A stretch of DNA of 64,000 nucleotides, taken from assembly GCF_001039355.2 (NCBI RefSeq), contig NW_019773625.1, positions 923,079 to 987,078 on the forward strand. The letters run 5' to 3'. The position numbers and the translations under genes were made by a program. Origin of the DNA: Lingula anatina (Eukaryota > Brachiopoda > Lingulata > Lingulida > Lingulidae). The notes below the pieces were generated by a model. The model did not search any database, had not been told where the DNA came from, and saw only the letters and a program-made list of their open reading frames with translations. Within the stretch, counting starts at the first letter, position 1, and each line of letters starts with the position of its first letter. Positions 36,676 to 48,956 of this stretch are shown in pieces.

Positions 36676-38034
36676 TTAATTTTTCCATCTTTTAAATTCC
36701 ATAATATCAGTCATAAGCGAGCAAAAACAGTCGTCCACAGTAAATCCTGCTGACCACGGTGAACGTTCGACTTCCAAAACTGAGTTGCTCCTTATTGTTC
36801 TAGGTTGTTCACAGAATTCTGTTATTTGGCCATTTAACTGTTTGAAATATTGCAGCTCAACATAGAAGTCATTATTCTGTTGTGCTATTTCTTTCATTAA
36901 TTTGTTATTGAAATAATTGTAAAGAGCAAAGTCTACGCTATCAGAAGTCTTATGTCTGGTAATAAGCTCGCTGTCAACGAAGCTTTCCGCATTGTACTTT
37001 CCCGTAAGTTTCCTCCTATAAACAATGTCTCTTAAATCCCAACACAGACGACGTCGAAGAAGAACTAGACTCTCGTCTGTTCTGTCCTGAATTGCTACAA
37101 AATCGTAATAGTTTGACAGGTTATTCAAAAATGCTTTTAGATCTGTTCTATTTCTCCTTAAACCTTCGTGGTATGTCCCCATTTCTTGAGACATGCTGTT
37201 TCTCCGTATCCCAACAGGAAGCTTTAAGGATTGGCTCCATTTGTCATAATTGATGAGAAATTCTTTCAGATGGTTGTCACTAGAAAATGGTAAGGTTGAT
37301 TCAAGTCTCCTTTGATAAAAAAAGAACGCAGATTTAAACTTAGAAAAGGGTTCTCTAACCAGACCCATTTTAAAAACGTCTTTGGGCAGTGCTTTTTGGA
37401 AGCGCGTTTCGTTAAAACCGCAATGATGAGCCAAGATGTCGTATTTTTGGTTCGGTGCCAGATTAAAGGAAAATGGGACAACTCGGAGGTTGTTTAGGAA
37501 GGCATAGCGTAAGAAAATATTCGCAAGCGTCGTAGAACCACATTTGTGAACTTTGCGAAATAGAATGTGATTCTTTGGTGAACAGTTGAATGTGGCGTTT
37601 CTTCTTGGGAGACCGTCCCTCCATGCTTCATACGCCTCCTCGTAGCGGGCCATCCGGCTGCTATCCTTTACTCTAAAAAGTGGTGTTTTACAGAAATAAC
37701 CATAAGAAAATAATCACACAATGCTCGTAATTCTGTGAACGGCTTTGGTTAACTTTGCATACCTTGGTGATGCTAAAAAATTTGATGAAAGATCTTTTAT
37801 ATTTGCAAAACGTATGACATTTTAATTTATCATAAATACGTACCCTCTGCGGCAGATTTTTACATCTGATCGTGCAATTTCCCTTGCGTATGGACGAACA
37901 GTTTTTTCCATTTCAAAAGGTACCACTCGTAGATTATTTGGTACTTTGAGTAGAACATATAACGTTAAAAAAATTACGGAATAGGCAAGAATTAAAGACC
38001 AAAATACAAGCCTCATACGTCTGTGCAGAGTCAT
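36676..38034 (-). CDS. Gal3ST-type galactose-3-O-sulfotransferase, copy A
   Basis: Two exons, 38034-37844 and 37672-36676, separated by a 171-bp GT-AG intron in phase 2, give 395 residues. Exon 1 encodes a short basic cytoplasmic end (MTLHRRMR) and a single membrane segment (about residues 8-29), a type II Golgi topology. Exon 2 carries the catalytic domain. KVHKCGSTT (about 104-112) fits the 5'-phosphosulfate-binding loop of PAPS enzymes. LVREPFSKFKSAFFFY (about 168-183) fits the 3'-phosphate site. YDILAHHCGFN and LLRRRLCWDLRDIVYRR are typical of the galactosylceramide/galactose 3-O-sulfotransferase family. N-glycosylation sequons (NAT, NET, NRT) support luminal placement. AATAAA overlaps the stop codon. 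The acceptor sugar or lipid cannot be told from sequence. This copy stands outside the two 10-kb units. Confidence 0.88.
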
Positions 38035-38671
38035 TTTCCTTTTGTTATTGACACACCTAATAAAAATGCGTGTATCTTCAGCATCAGTTGCTCATAATTA
38101 TCATTACTACCTGTAAACTCATCGAACCTGCGCGTATCCAGCGTGACAGCTGCTTGCAAATGTGGTCGCAAAATTATTTATATTTTGACACTTGCTGTAC
38201 AGGAATTTAATTTATTCATCTGAAAAGTCAAATGTATTCAGTTTCATCTTGTTTTTCTTTGAAAAGGTCAATAAAGGCATCACCGAATTTCTTTTGAAAC
38301 CGGCCGAATTACAGGGGAGGCTATTTTGAGGGGCTGTGCAATAAATCAAAAATATTTTCTGGTCATTTGTTCCTTTTTTTCAGGAACACTTTGTTCACAT
38401 TAGAGGCTGACGAGAGAAGCAGAGCCGGATATTTGGTCCAAGTGTAGATCGCGGCCCATCGAAATTACAGGAGAAAAAAACACCAGTGACACCAATATCC
38501 GGTTTACAACACTGTTTCTGTATCAATATGCACGTTGCTTTATTCTCTGCTCATAACTAGAGTTGATTCAACTGTAGTCTAGTGTGCTAGTGAGGTATTG
38601 CGTTTTATCCAGCATTCAGTTGCTCATATTAGAACGTATCTTTGCAAGGTATCAAACATGCTCGACAATAG

Positions 38672-38728
38672 CCGGTGTAACGTAACAGAGAGTCTAAATT
38701 GAGGGCGGACCTCGTTTCGTTATACCGG
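38672..38728. mobile_element. MITE with CCGGTGTAACG ends, copy 2 (short)
   Basis: The left end CCGGTGTAACGTAACAGAGA matches the left end at 34049. The right end TTTCGTTATACCGG matches the reverse complement of the other end (TTTCGTTACACCGG). Only about 57 bp lie between the outer bases, so the interior is largely deleted. Confidence 0.55.
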
Positions 38729-39199
38729 TGTATCAGGAATGCAAGTCGCTAGGAACCGTAGTCCGCTTCCCATTACTTTGTACAGGTGACATTCATCCCA
38801 TATACTAACCCCAATACTCCAACTAACCCTAACATGTACTAATCACACCGGAGCCCGGAATTCATTCCTGGACTTGCATTCATTCAACACCGGCACTAAA
38901 TTATCATTTTCATATGCATCACTATCAAGGTATCAATTCGTTTGTCACGCTAATCTGCTGTCGTTTGTTGCAAATGATTAATTAAATATATCAATATCTC
39001 GAAACGTGACATTATTTATGCCTTGATCTGTATTTGTAACAACATGCAGCGAACGACATCTATCTTAGAATAGGAGTACTCCTTAGCACCGAAAGAGGAA
39101 GAACTGTGCCTCATAATGGGCCCGAAAACTTCATTGCCGTCAAATACATGCTTGGAAGCATGCCAGGTTTTCTGTTAAAGCGAGAGCGAGATATTGTTT

Positions 39200-40480
39200 T
39201 TGTGTTTGATTTCGGCAGAAAGTTCGGAAGAGATTAGCTAAAGACCTTGTTGTGAAAACTGCCGAAAACTTTCCTTATGAAAGCCGAACCAATCTAGCGT
39301 TCCTCAGAGAGGAAGTTTTGATAGATTGTCTGTTGACTGCATATCATCCTTCCAGTTACATGCCAAAATACGCGTGGAAATAGAATTTGTCTTCATTCAT
39401 AAACAATTTAACTGGGAGCATTTCCAGTGCCTGACATAACAGCACTTAACATTGCAAGGCTGCAATTTGATGAAATAATATGTAGGCGTACGGTGCCCAA
39501 ATCACTATTAAGTTTTAGAGGTACTAATTTCCTCTCAGATAAAGTAATGGAATTATGTACATACTGTATGAGTACGCAGGTATGTAAAAAATTCAAAGCA
39601 GTTTATATCATCCAATTACAAATGGTCAATAAGAGTAATTAAACTGTATGATCATGAAATTTTTGTCAAATTATGTCCCAGAGAATCAAAAAAGATTGGG
39701 ATTCGTTTGTAAATTCAGCTTTAATTGTGAACCGAATGCTAGTTTTATGACAAGCCCATTATTTTTATACGCAAAGAGGCAAGATTATCAATTGATGTAG
39801 CCTTTCCGCCCCCTGTAAAAAACCTCCGTCAATGAACTACCACACTCAATATATGATTAAAAAATTGAGCGTTGCTAAAGAGATTGCCCACGAAAATAAA
39901 AGACGACAAAGGAGAGAATACACAACTGTACGATCGAAAATCTGAGAACGTGAAATGTCAAGTAGGCGATAGTGTATTTGTTTACAATCCAACAGTACCA
40001 AGAGGATGTACCAAACAGTTGGCACGACTTTCCCATGGTCCATTCACTTTATTAGATATGCTGACACATGTTAATGCAAAATAATCCACGTGGCAAACAT
40101 ACATGTATATATATAGTGAAAACATCGTACATGTAAATCGATTGAAAATGGGGTACGGCAGGAAAATTAATAAAACCCCTGGTTTGAACGGTGTAGAAGA
40201 TAACGAATTACAAATTAAAGATATACTCCAAATGATAGTTTGGAGTAAAGAGCAAAGAGCAAAGAGACACAATATAAAGAAAGGGGAGAAAACGAAAACA
40301 AATATCATGTGGATTAACCTCGCACAACAGATGAATAATTTGAAATCGAGAAGGGTTTACGAGGTAGAGCCAGGAGAAACGATGAAATACCTGTACAGTA
40401 CCTTAATCAGTGAAAGGAGTTCCCTCATATAGCCCAAATACCTGGGAGCCAATTGAAATACCTCAACGAAGAGACATAAG
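39200..40480 (+). pseudogene. Degenerate Ty3/gypsy (chromovirus-type) retrotransposon pol remnant
   Basis: The plus strand keeps pieces of a gypsy polyprotein in order. An integrase-core piece lies at about 39427-39600 (PVPDITALNIARLQFDEIIC, then RGTNFLS). An integrase C-terminal piece lies at about 39870-40160 (VGDSVFVYNP, then HGPFTLLD, a GPY/F-like module, then HVNRLK). A chromodomain-like piece lies at about 40342-40460 (EIEKGLRGRARRNDEIPVQY, then SPNTWEPIE). These pieces are separated by in-frame stops, frameshifts and internal deletion. An upstream ORF at about 39.24-39.38 kb could be a gag scrap, but that is weak. I found no long terminal repeats. The element is dead as read. Confidence 0.75.
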
Positions 40481-40485
40481 AAAAC

Positions 40486-40520
<35 letters not shown>

Positions 40521-43500
40521 CATAAGATGGACGGGAAAGAAAAGACAGAGCAAGGAGCGTAACAATAAAATAGAAAATACAAGAATTAAATTGAAGATCG
40601 AACGCAACTCGGATTACTTTACTGCACGAATACGATTGAATTTTAATCAATAAAAATTCCCTCGATCAAATTACGTTTTTCGACTTGCCAGGTATTGATA
40701 ATTTGGAGGTAAAAAAGGAAACGCAAATGTTGAGTGTTACAATGCCGGAAAAAGCGAACGAATTTGCATGTGAAGTTACATATACTTTTTACTCGATAAA
40801 TTGCCACATTGAAATTTTCATTTTCTGGCAATGAACTTCTTGAAATGATCTTGTATGGATTTTATACTGTTAAATTGGCGATAAAAGGTATACACGAAGT
40901 TAAGATTGGTTCAACGATTATATGAATATACTATATACGGTATTAAGATTGAGTTTAATCAACCAGGAATTATACGAGGCATTCACATTGGACAACGATG
41001 GACATACAAGAAACAGTGAACAGTTATCCATATGTGCGCCAACGTACGAGGACAGTACATTATCCATTACATACAGACAATTAAATGACAATCGCATTGA
41101 TTCACTGGATGAAAGGAATCCTGTGACATTACATGCAATTGAACTCTCATTCTACATATCGAAATGGAGGATATCATCCGCTATAATAAATGGATTGCTA
41201 TTCATTTTGTGTCATAATTTATGGTGCCGGGTATTAATGACATATTAAATTTGTACGTTTATAATGGCTATTCGATACGTAATACACAAACTTGACATTT
41301 AATATTTTTTACCATATTTTATTTTTACCATATTTATTTTTACCATATTATTTTTTCGATTTTTCCCTATTTTCTTACTGATGAATAAAAGCAAGGATTT
41401 AAATCGTGTTTAAATAACTTTAAACTCTATTAAATCTAATTATGACAACTGTTCTTCTACTGAATTCACCTGCTTATGCAAACATAATATGACTGATTCT
41501 TAGCCATACAACAACCATTAAAAGGGTTACTTCGATCTCCATTTTTTCCTAAATAAGTTAGTTTCAAAGATCAAAGAGTTATACGCTCCATTAAGGACGC
41601 TCATAGTGTCTGGTCACAGCAACGGTCAGTGGTGTACGTGTCTGGCCTTATCTGGCTGCTACCTGGGCTATCAAGTGGCAAGCTATTCCTTCTTGGAGTT
41701 TCATCTAGAATTACATTCCAGGCATCGGTTAGAGTTTGTCCAATTTGGGTCGCTTCTTTGGGGGACCAGTAGGCAGTTGATTGGGTGAGTAATGACTACC
41801 CACAGGTTGTCTTTATCTTCATATCTGTCGAGGTGGCCGCGGTAGCCTCTCAGATCCTTGGTTCTGCTAGTAATCTGCAAATGCAGTTGCTCTGTGTGGG
41901 CGGATACTTTTAGCCTGTAAATTAAAATTGTTCCTCTGGTGCCCATTTCCATATGGGAGGCAACTGGTTTCCAGAATATAACTGTATTAAAACGGGTACG
42001 GGTTTACTCCCACCACCGCCAATCGCTTTCGGAGCGACACACGCCTAGCCCTAGGCCTATTCGGGATGTCTCTGAACTGTAATTTGACCACCTTGGCGGT
42101 GCAGATGAAATCTTATCTCATAAGTTAGACCCAAAGGGTTATGTCTGGAAACGGTTCCAACTCATTTCAGAAATAGACGACGATTTGTGCTGTTCACAGA
42201 GGGTTCCTTAGAGGTCGTCTGGTATAGTAACCTGCTAAAACCAGTGTAGGGCCTTGAAATATACTTTCTGCCTGAAGTTGTAGCAGCGTGATGATAAGTA
42301 AAGTAGGTCCAGTTACTTGGTGGTAAGTTCTGGATACCTTGGACGTGGCCTCAGAGCATATCTCTTTAAGACTGTGCGGAGCATTCCTTGCGACACAATA
42401 ACCTGTCTGGCAATGTCTATCTATTTTGCGAAAAATCAGATTTTTATTAACCGCAAACATCCAAAAGGAGGGTATTTTTAAATGATTGAAGAAGGACGGA
42501 TGGTATACCTTTGTTCTACATGTATGATGCGGGAAAGAAATTACCATCATAAACAGAGGCCAGTAAAGCAGTTGACAAGGAAACATGTATTTCTCGATCG
42601 CCAAGAATATCTTCCCTCTCTTGAGAAGAACATTCCCAACATTATAATATTGGATGGTAATACGTATATTCAGAGAAATAATGAAACAGTACCACAGAGT
42701 GAAGTAAATGAATAGTAAATGGTGGATGGATGATACATGCATATCACAGTGAAGATGTTCAATCGTAACGTGACAAAAATGTTTATGATATAAGTTATAC
42801 ATACTAAAAATATTCTTCGACATATAAGAGTTACATTATAAGCATTTTCCTATGACGTGGGTTAATTATATCATAAACGTTCTTTGTCATGTTTAAATTG
42901 AACTCCTGCACTTTCATATATAATCCAACTCTATTCTTGCACTTCATAGACTGGCAAAACTTCATTGTTTCCTGAATGTATTGTTATCCTACATTATTTT
43001 GTTGGAAATGTTCTACTCAAAGAGAGGAAATATGTTCTTGGAGATCCAGACATTGGGTATTTCTTTGGCAACTTATTTGCTGGCCTTAGTTTATGATAGT
43101 GATTTTTTACCCCGCCTCATACATGCAGGTCAAAGATATATCGTCCACCCCTTCTTTAATAATTAAAAAATACTTGCCTTTTGGTTGTTTAAGGTAAGTA
43201 TAATTCAGATTCTTCCTAGCTTATTATTGACATCCAACAGATGTTGAGAGGTCTTATCACTCCCCATTTTGACTGACTTAATCGATTGAGGTGGTTCATT
43301 ATCTCCATCATCAGCTCTTCAGTCTTACCAGTACTTTAGTCTAACTTGACAGTAAACTGTAAGCTTGAATGATACCTGAACTCACTCTGAAACGTACCAG
43401 TCGCACTACTAACAAAAAATGGATTCTTCAACCCCTATAACACAAGAAAAGCCATATGGCTCACTCTACCAATAATTGCTTTCGATAATACTCTAGGTAT

Positions 43501-43811
43501 GCCGTTTTGTGTGCCATTTGAAATTGTCAATTTGCCGAATAAATAGGAATAAATACTTGTCAGCTTCAACTTTAGCATCAAATTTTGCCTCAGAAAGCAC
43601 CTGTTAATTTTTCCTCATAATTACCCTACCCTAATCATAACTTCTTACGTTATAATCGCATTTAGGAAAAAAGGAATCAAGTAAATAAATGAGTCTTGGG
43701 TTTTGTTTAAGAATTCGATATAATTGATGGTCATTTAAGGTCTCACTTAGTTCATGAAAATCTTCAAGATAAAGCTAGCAAAGACAATGATTATACACCA
43801 AGCGTATTTCT

Positions 43812-45552
43812 TTATTTTTCCACATTCATGTAATGTTTAAATTGTATAATATCAAGCATGAGTGAGCAAAAACAATCATCCACAGTAAATCCTGCCGACC
43901 ACGGTGAAGGTTCAACTTCCAAAATTGAAGTGCCCCTTACAGGTTTAGGTCGGGCACAGAATTTTGTTATTTGTCCATTCAACTCTTTGAAATATTTTAA
44001 CTCCACATAAAAGTCATTTCCCTGTTTTGCTATTTCTTTCATTAATTTGTTCTTGAAATAATTGTAAAGAGCAAAGTCTACGCTATCAGAAGTCTTATGT
44101 CTGGCAATAAGCTCGCTGTCAACGAAGCTCTCCACATTGTATTTTCCCGTAAGTTTTCTCCTATAGATAATGTCTCTTAAATCCCAACACAGGCGACGTC
44201 GAAGTAAAACGAGACCCTCGTCTGTTTTGTCCAGAATTACTACAAAATCGTAATACTTTGCCAGCTTATTCAAAAACGCTTTCAGATTTGTTTTATTGTC
44301 CCTTAAACTTTCGTGATACATCCCCATTTCTTGAGACATGCTGTTTCTTTTCATCCCAACAGGAATCTGAAAGGATTTGCTCCATTTGTCGTAATTGATA
44401 AGAAATTCTTTCATGTGGTTGTCACTAGAAAACGGTAAGGTTGATTCAAGTGTCCTTTGATAATAAAAGAACGCAGATTTAAACTTAGAAAAGGGTTCTC
44501 TAACCAGACCAATCTTAAAAACGTCCTTAGGCATCGTCTTTCTGAAATGGGTTTCGTTAAAACCGCAGTGATGAGCCATGATGTCGTATTTCTTACCAGC
44601 AGACAATTTAGAGTCAAATGGGACAACTCGGAGTTTATTCATGAAAGCATAGCGTAAGAAAATATTTGCATACGTCGTAGACCCACATTTGTGAACTTTG
44701 CGAAATAGAATGTGGTTCTTTGGCGTGCAGTTGAATGTAGCTTTTCTTCTTGGGAGTTTGGCCCTCCATGCTTTATATGCCTGCTCGTAAGTTACCAACT
44801 GGCTGCTCAACATTGATCTTAAAAGAGTTGATTTAACGTAGTTACCCATAATGATAAAGTGAGCGTTCTCCCATACCGGGGGAACAATTTAAAAAACTAT
44901 ATGTTTGTTATACCTACAATTTAAAGCAAAAACTGCCATGTAGCTTATTGATTTTCCAGAGACTGAGAAATGAAGAATAATTTTGAATATTTGTTGAAGA
45001 CATTTTGGAACTGTATAAAATTAACCAAGAGCGTTTTAAATTGCTTCTGTCTTCTACTCCTTGGCCTGAAACCCAGCCATGTCACTAAGGAGGGTGAGGA
45101 GCTACTGATAATTGAACTTTAAGTGATATAGGGATGAAGAAAACACATAACTTTTCTGCACAATTTAACGTGAACTGAAATTCTGACGCACCCATTTTCG
45201 ATCTCCTACAGGTGCCAATAGATTCAGTTATATTCATTCTTTACTAAGGAAAGTCACGGCACCTTCAAGCCAGCGGTTGTGGTGGTGTAAGAAAATAAGA
45301 CGAAAAGGATCACTTATTTTTTGCAAAACGTATGACATTTTAATCTAACATGAATACGTACCCACTGCGGCAGATTTTCACATCTGATCGTGCAATTTCC
45401 CTTGCGTGTGTACGAACAGTTTTTTCCATTTCAAAAGATACCACTCGCAGATTATTTGGCAGTTTGAGCAGAATATATAACGTTAGAAAAATGACCAAAT
45501 AGGCAAGAATTAAAGACCAAAACACAAGTTTCATGCGTTTGTGCAGAGACAT
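43812..45552 (-). CDS. Gal3ST-type galactose-3-O-sulfotransferase, copy B
   Basis: Exons 45552-45362 and 44817-43812 flank a 544-bp intron with the same phase (2) and splice positions as copy A, giving 398 residues. The start at MSLHKRM is chosen because it aligns with MTLHRRM of copy A; the frame is open 18 codons further upstream. There is a single membrane segment at about residues 8-29. The PAPS motifs KVHKCGSTT and LVREPFSKFKSAFFYY, the YDIMAHHCGFN block and LLRRRLCWDLRDIIYRR are intact. It ends SPWSAGFTVDDCFCSLM plus a short tail, with AATAAA overlapping the stop codon. The intron-side ORF start (MGNYVKST) is upstream of the acceptor and is not expected in the mature protein. It is the intact partner of broken copy D. 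Confidence 0.88.
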
Positions 45553-46118
45553 TTTCCTTCTCGTCTTGTTCGTAGCCAACTGGAATGTACCTTGAGTAAC
45601 ATGCACAGCTGTTTGGAAATACCATCACTTTGTATGCATTATTGAAAACAAGAGGTGGTTCTGAAGACAAAGTCAGGTTCCCACCAATTTAGAGCCTAAA
45701 CATGACAGATTACAAATTAATGTATTAGAAACCTGAGGCAATGTGTGCATTAATCTAATATTATAACCAGCATGCTTATATTTATATCTGTGGCTAAGTA
45801 GAATTTTTAGATAATCTTTCAAAATATTTCCTTTTGTCTAACATAGTGAATACGGGGATTGGTAACAAAATATTTGTTTTTTTTCTATTAACACATGCAC
45901 AGGGCAACGCTTTGTAGTAATTTTAACTACTCATCGTCCACTGTATGCGAATTACAAGATCGTACTAAAATCGAGGCGCAGCTGTGTCCAGCAACAGAAA
46001 CACAGATCGGAACAAATATAGCAAGAGTGGCAGAAAACGATACGAATTACTTGATCGCGGAAAACAATCAGGGTTCCTTTATCCTTTTTCTTCCTTTCTG
46101 TAAAAATTACAGAAAATA

Positions 46119-46152
<34 letters not shown>

Positions 46153-46678
46153 GTTGTCGTTGGAGGCGTAGTCTTGGTGAACACATTGTTAAAAATCTCC
46201 TGTCAAGATCAGTCGCCGTAATTCATCAATCCCAAGTTTATTTGATATCATGCCCCTTCATCCAGCTCGCCAAAATGCACGGCAGAGGATAGGCGGACTT
46301 GGTATGCCATGGTCACCAAAGTCGTAGGGTACTGCACTTCAGGAATTGGATACAACAACACAATACAACAACCCAGTAAATCCATAATTTCAAGATGCTC
46401 TGCACGCCTTACGTGCGGTTGTGTCAGCAGGCACATATGACTCTTCCAAACCTTAATAGAAGGGTATGATTGTGTTTTGTAAACGATCACAAAAGGGTGT
46501 GATTGTGTTTGTGCTGGTTCATTCTTTGTCAAAACTTCATGCACATAGTTTGACATCTTGTCCCAACCCGCGACAGATTGGATCTCGCCACATAGGATGC
46601 CCCCGCCATTTCTCACCATGTGCTGTGTTTTCCAGGTAGGCCTGGATTCTTAAGCTATCTCATTCGTTCTTTTTATTT

Positions 46679-46740
<62 letters not shown>

Positions 46741-46778
46741 GTTGTTAAACTTCAAAAATTCCTTTTGTGTACAGTATA
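45553..46778. other. Spacer of unit 1 between copy B and the mariner-type element
   Basis: It holds small ORFs shared with unit 2: 45895-46119 plus (74 codons) and 46248-46619 minus (123 codons). Their counterparts differ by amino-acid changes and a frameshift, so neither looks maintained. An (ATT)n tract lies at 46120-46152 and a (TA)n tract at 46681-46740. Confidence 0.6.
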
Positions 46779-48092
46779 CAACATTGGTCAAAAAGGTTGT
46801 CCCACCCCCACTACCATGTGCCTTTATTTACAAATGATCACCTCACAGCTGTAAATTGTTAGAAATAGCACTAGTGCTTTTTATTACAGATAAAGTGTCT
46901 AACATGATTAATGGTTAAAAAAAAAAACAAAATAGTATTGAAAATATACACATTTTATACCATTTGGTAAAAATTATGAGAGGTACCCCCTCAAATCCAC
47001 TGTTTCACTGTGACTTCTACAGATGTAAAGAAATGTCTATTAAATTGAAAAGACGCCATCAAATGTCACCAAATTCACACACAATTAGCATTAGGGTGTT
47101 AAAGATCACGTGCCTAACAGCGTGTGCGTCTACCGCGTACGTACTGCAATATAATTATCTCCTGTAGACGGCGCGACAAGCCTTCAACACGGGTAACAAT
47201 TCTGTTTTGTGGGATATTGTCCCATTCATCCTAAAGAGCGTGGCGGAATTGGTCAAGATTATTTGGGAATTGGTTCTTCTCTGCAATGCACATTCCAATT
47301 AATGCCACAGGTGCTCAGAATATCAATATTAATATCAGGGCTCAAAGACGGTTGTCCTATCCTCAGAGCCCTGTGTTTCTGCAACAAATGCTTGCCAGAC
47401 GAGAGCTGTGAGAAAGTGCGTTGTCACAATGAAGCCAGTAGCATCCCTGAATTCACCTCTTGCAAATGGAGTGAGATTTCTGTTGAGAATGTTACATTAA
47501 AATGCCCTGTTACGTTTTGTTCCAAAAGGGAAAAATGTACTGATAAGATGGGCTTGGAATGTATTCCAGATGCGGACTTATCTAACACCTCAGGCGATAT
47601 TATCCTACACACACCCTTCCAAGAGGCATTTTTAAACATGTCTATGGTGATGGATGGCCAGGTTCAGGTGCCTGTGGGATCAGTGAACGTAGCAGTCTCA
47701 GCTGATATCTCATTCCATCTTCAAGAACTGACTTTGGGGTTAACTCCAGGCTTCATCATGACTGCACACTTGCTCACACTTCTCGCCTGGCAAGTGTTTG
47801 TTGAAGAAACACAATGCCCTAAGGATGGAATCACCATCTTTGAGCCCTGATATTAAACTTGCTAATCAACTGTGACATGAATTGGAGTGTGCAATGCAAA
47901 GGAGAACCAACCCCATAAAAACGTGGACCAACTCCCCCAACTTGTTTAAGAAGAATGGGACAATATCCCACAAAACAGAATTGTTACCCGTGTTGAAGGC
48001 TTGTCGCGCCGTCTATTTCTAACAATTTACAGCTGTGAGGTGATCATTTGTAATGGGTAATGGGGGTGGGACAACCTTTTTGACCAATTTTG
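46779..48092. mobile_element. Foldback Tc1/mariner-derived element, copy 1
   Basis: A 1314-bp element flanked by TA on both sides. Its ends are inverted repeats (CAACATTGGTCAAAAAGGTT against AACCTTTTTGACCAATTTTG), and the similarity extends several hundred bases inward with divergence and a deletion in the right arm. Each arm carries the 3' part of the same Tc1-like transposase, in opposite orientation: minus strand at about 47465-47195 and plus strand at about 47745-48000. The left arm reads YWLHCDNALSHSSRLAS and the right arm LHHDCTLAHTSRLAS, followed by SLSPDI. Stops interrupt both. It is non-autonomous. The 213-codon plus-strand ORF at 47209-47850 spans both arms and is a by-product. Confidence 0.75.
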
Positions 48093-48290
48093 TATGTATA
48101 TATGTAGAAAAAAATACTGAAAATTTTGTTCCAAGTTGTTTTATTCCTACCGAGCCTCATCAGAGTTTACTTGGCTATGGATGTGTTTATGATATCATAG
48201 TTGTGAATAGTCACGTCATGGTCGCAACGACACAATTACATCTGGATAAACAATAAGAGTTTGGTTGTATGAAAGCCGTATAGCGCTATA

Positions 48291-48514
48291 GATTTACGCT
48301 ACCCTCTACCAGGGCGACTGATAGATTTTTACGGATATTCACAAATATGTCTCTAGCTAGATAGATTGTCATTTTCAGCTGAAGTCATCAGGTACAGAAA
48401 TCCCAAGGTTGATTACATGACTTCAGCTGAAAATGACAATCTATCTAGCTAGAGACATATCTGTGAATATCCGTAAAAATCTATCAGTCGCCCTGGTAGA
48501 GGGTAGATTTACGC
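48291..48514. mobile_element. 206-bp near-perfect hairpin transposon with 9-bp target-site duplications
   Basis: The element 48300-48505 consists of two 89-bp arms (48300-48388 and 48417-48505) around a 28-bp loop. The ends read TACCCTCTACCAGGGCGACT and its reverse complement. It is flanked on both sides by GATTTACGC (48291-48299 and 48506-48514). The paralogous site in unit 2 near 56905 reads TATAGATCTACGCCGGG, uninterrupted, which is an empty site. A 9-bp duplication suits Mutator-like (MULE) elements. It has no coding capacity. Confidence 0.85.
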
Positions 48515-48956
48515 CGGGTAAATCAGCCGTTTATCTTATACGGTTCTTATACAGGTTGCATGAAAGCCATATATAACATTTAAGTTCCCGACAGACCCCA
48601 GGGAGAAGGCCACAATCCGGCGTGTTTATTTTATATTTATGACTCAGACCCCAACAACAAGAAAAGCACTTTGCATGGCACCAACACGAAATGAACGCCC
48701 CGCAATGATATAAACTAAAAAGTCTTTTACTGGCGTCAGTATATTGTTACGGGAGATTGAAATGATAATTACTGCCCGAAGAACTAAATAATGCGCATAT
48801 TAGCCTACCATATATGCTGTGTACCTAATTATTTTACCTTGATATAAGCGATGGTTATTATAACGAATTTTGTGTATATAATTTTTGTGGAACTAAATAA
48901 ACGTCGTTTTGCTTCTCATTACTGAATTTTGGTGATCTGCATTTCGTCTGCACAAC
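48515..48956. other. Spacer between hairpin element and copy C
   Basis: About 440 bp containing the 3' flank of copy C (minus strand). It is conserved in unit 2 at about 59400-59830. I see no other feature. Confidence 0.55.

Larger units (their letters stand above)
38035..43811. other. Intergenic region between sulfotransferase copies A and B
   Basis: It contains a short CCGG-ended inverted repeat (38672-38728), a broken Ty3/gypsy element (about 39.2-40.5 kb) and an (AAT)n tract (40488-40517). About 3 kb at 40.7-43.8 kb I cannot classify. That stretch has overlapping ORFs on opposite strands at 42194-42823 (minus, 209 codons) and 42482-42715 (plus). Neither shows a domain I recognise. Confidence 0.55.

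Noticed and set aside
42194-42823. 209-codon minus-strand ORF
   Set aside because: No domain recognised, and it is overlapped by an opposite-strand ORF. It is probably chance or repeat-derived.
43812-44849. Start codon MGNYVKST for copies B and D
   Set aside because: It lies upstream of the splice acceptor shared by all five copies, so it is intronic.
46248-46619. 123-codon ORF also present at 56211-56555
   Set aside because: The second copy has a frameshift in its first part. Conservation is explained by segmental duplication.
47209-47850. 213-codon plus-strand Cys-rich ORF as a possible secreted protein
   Set aside because: It lies wholly inside the foldback mariner-type element. The transposase pieces read in other frames.
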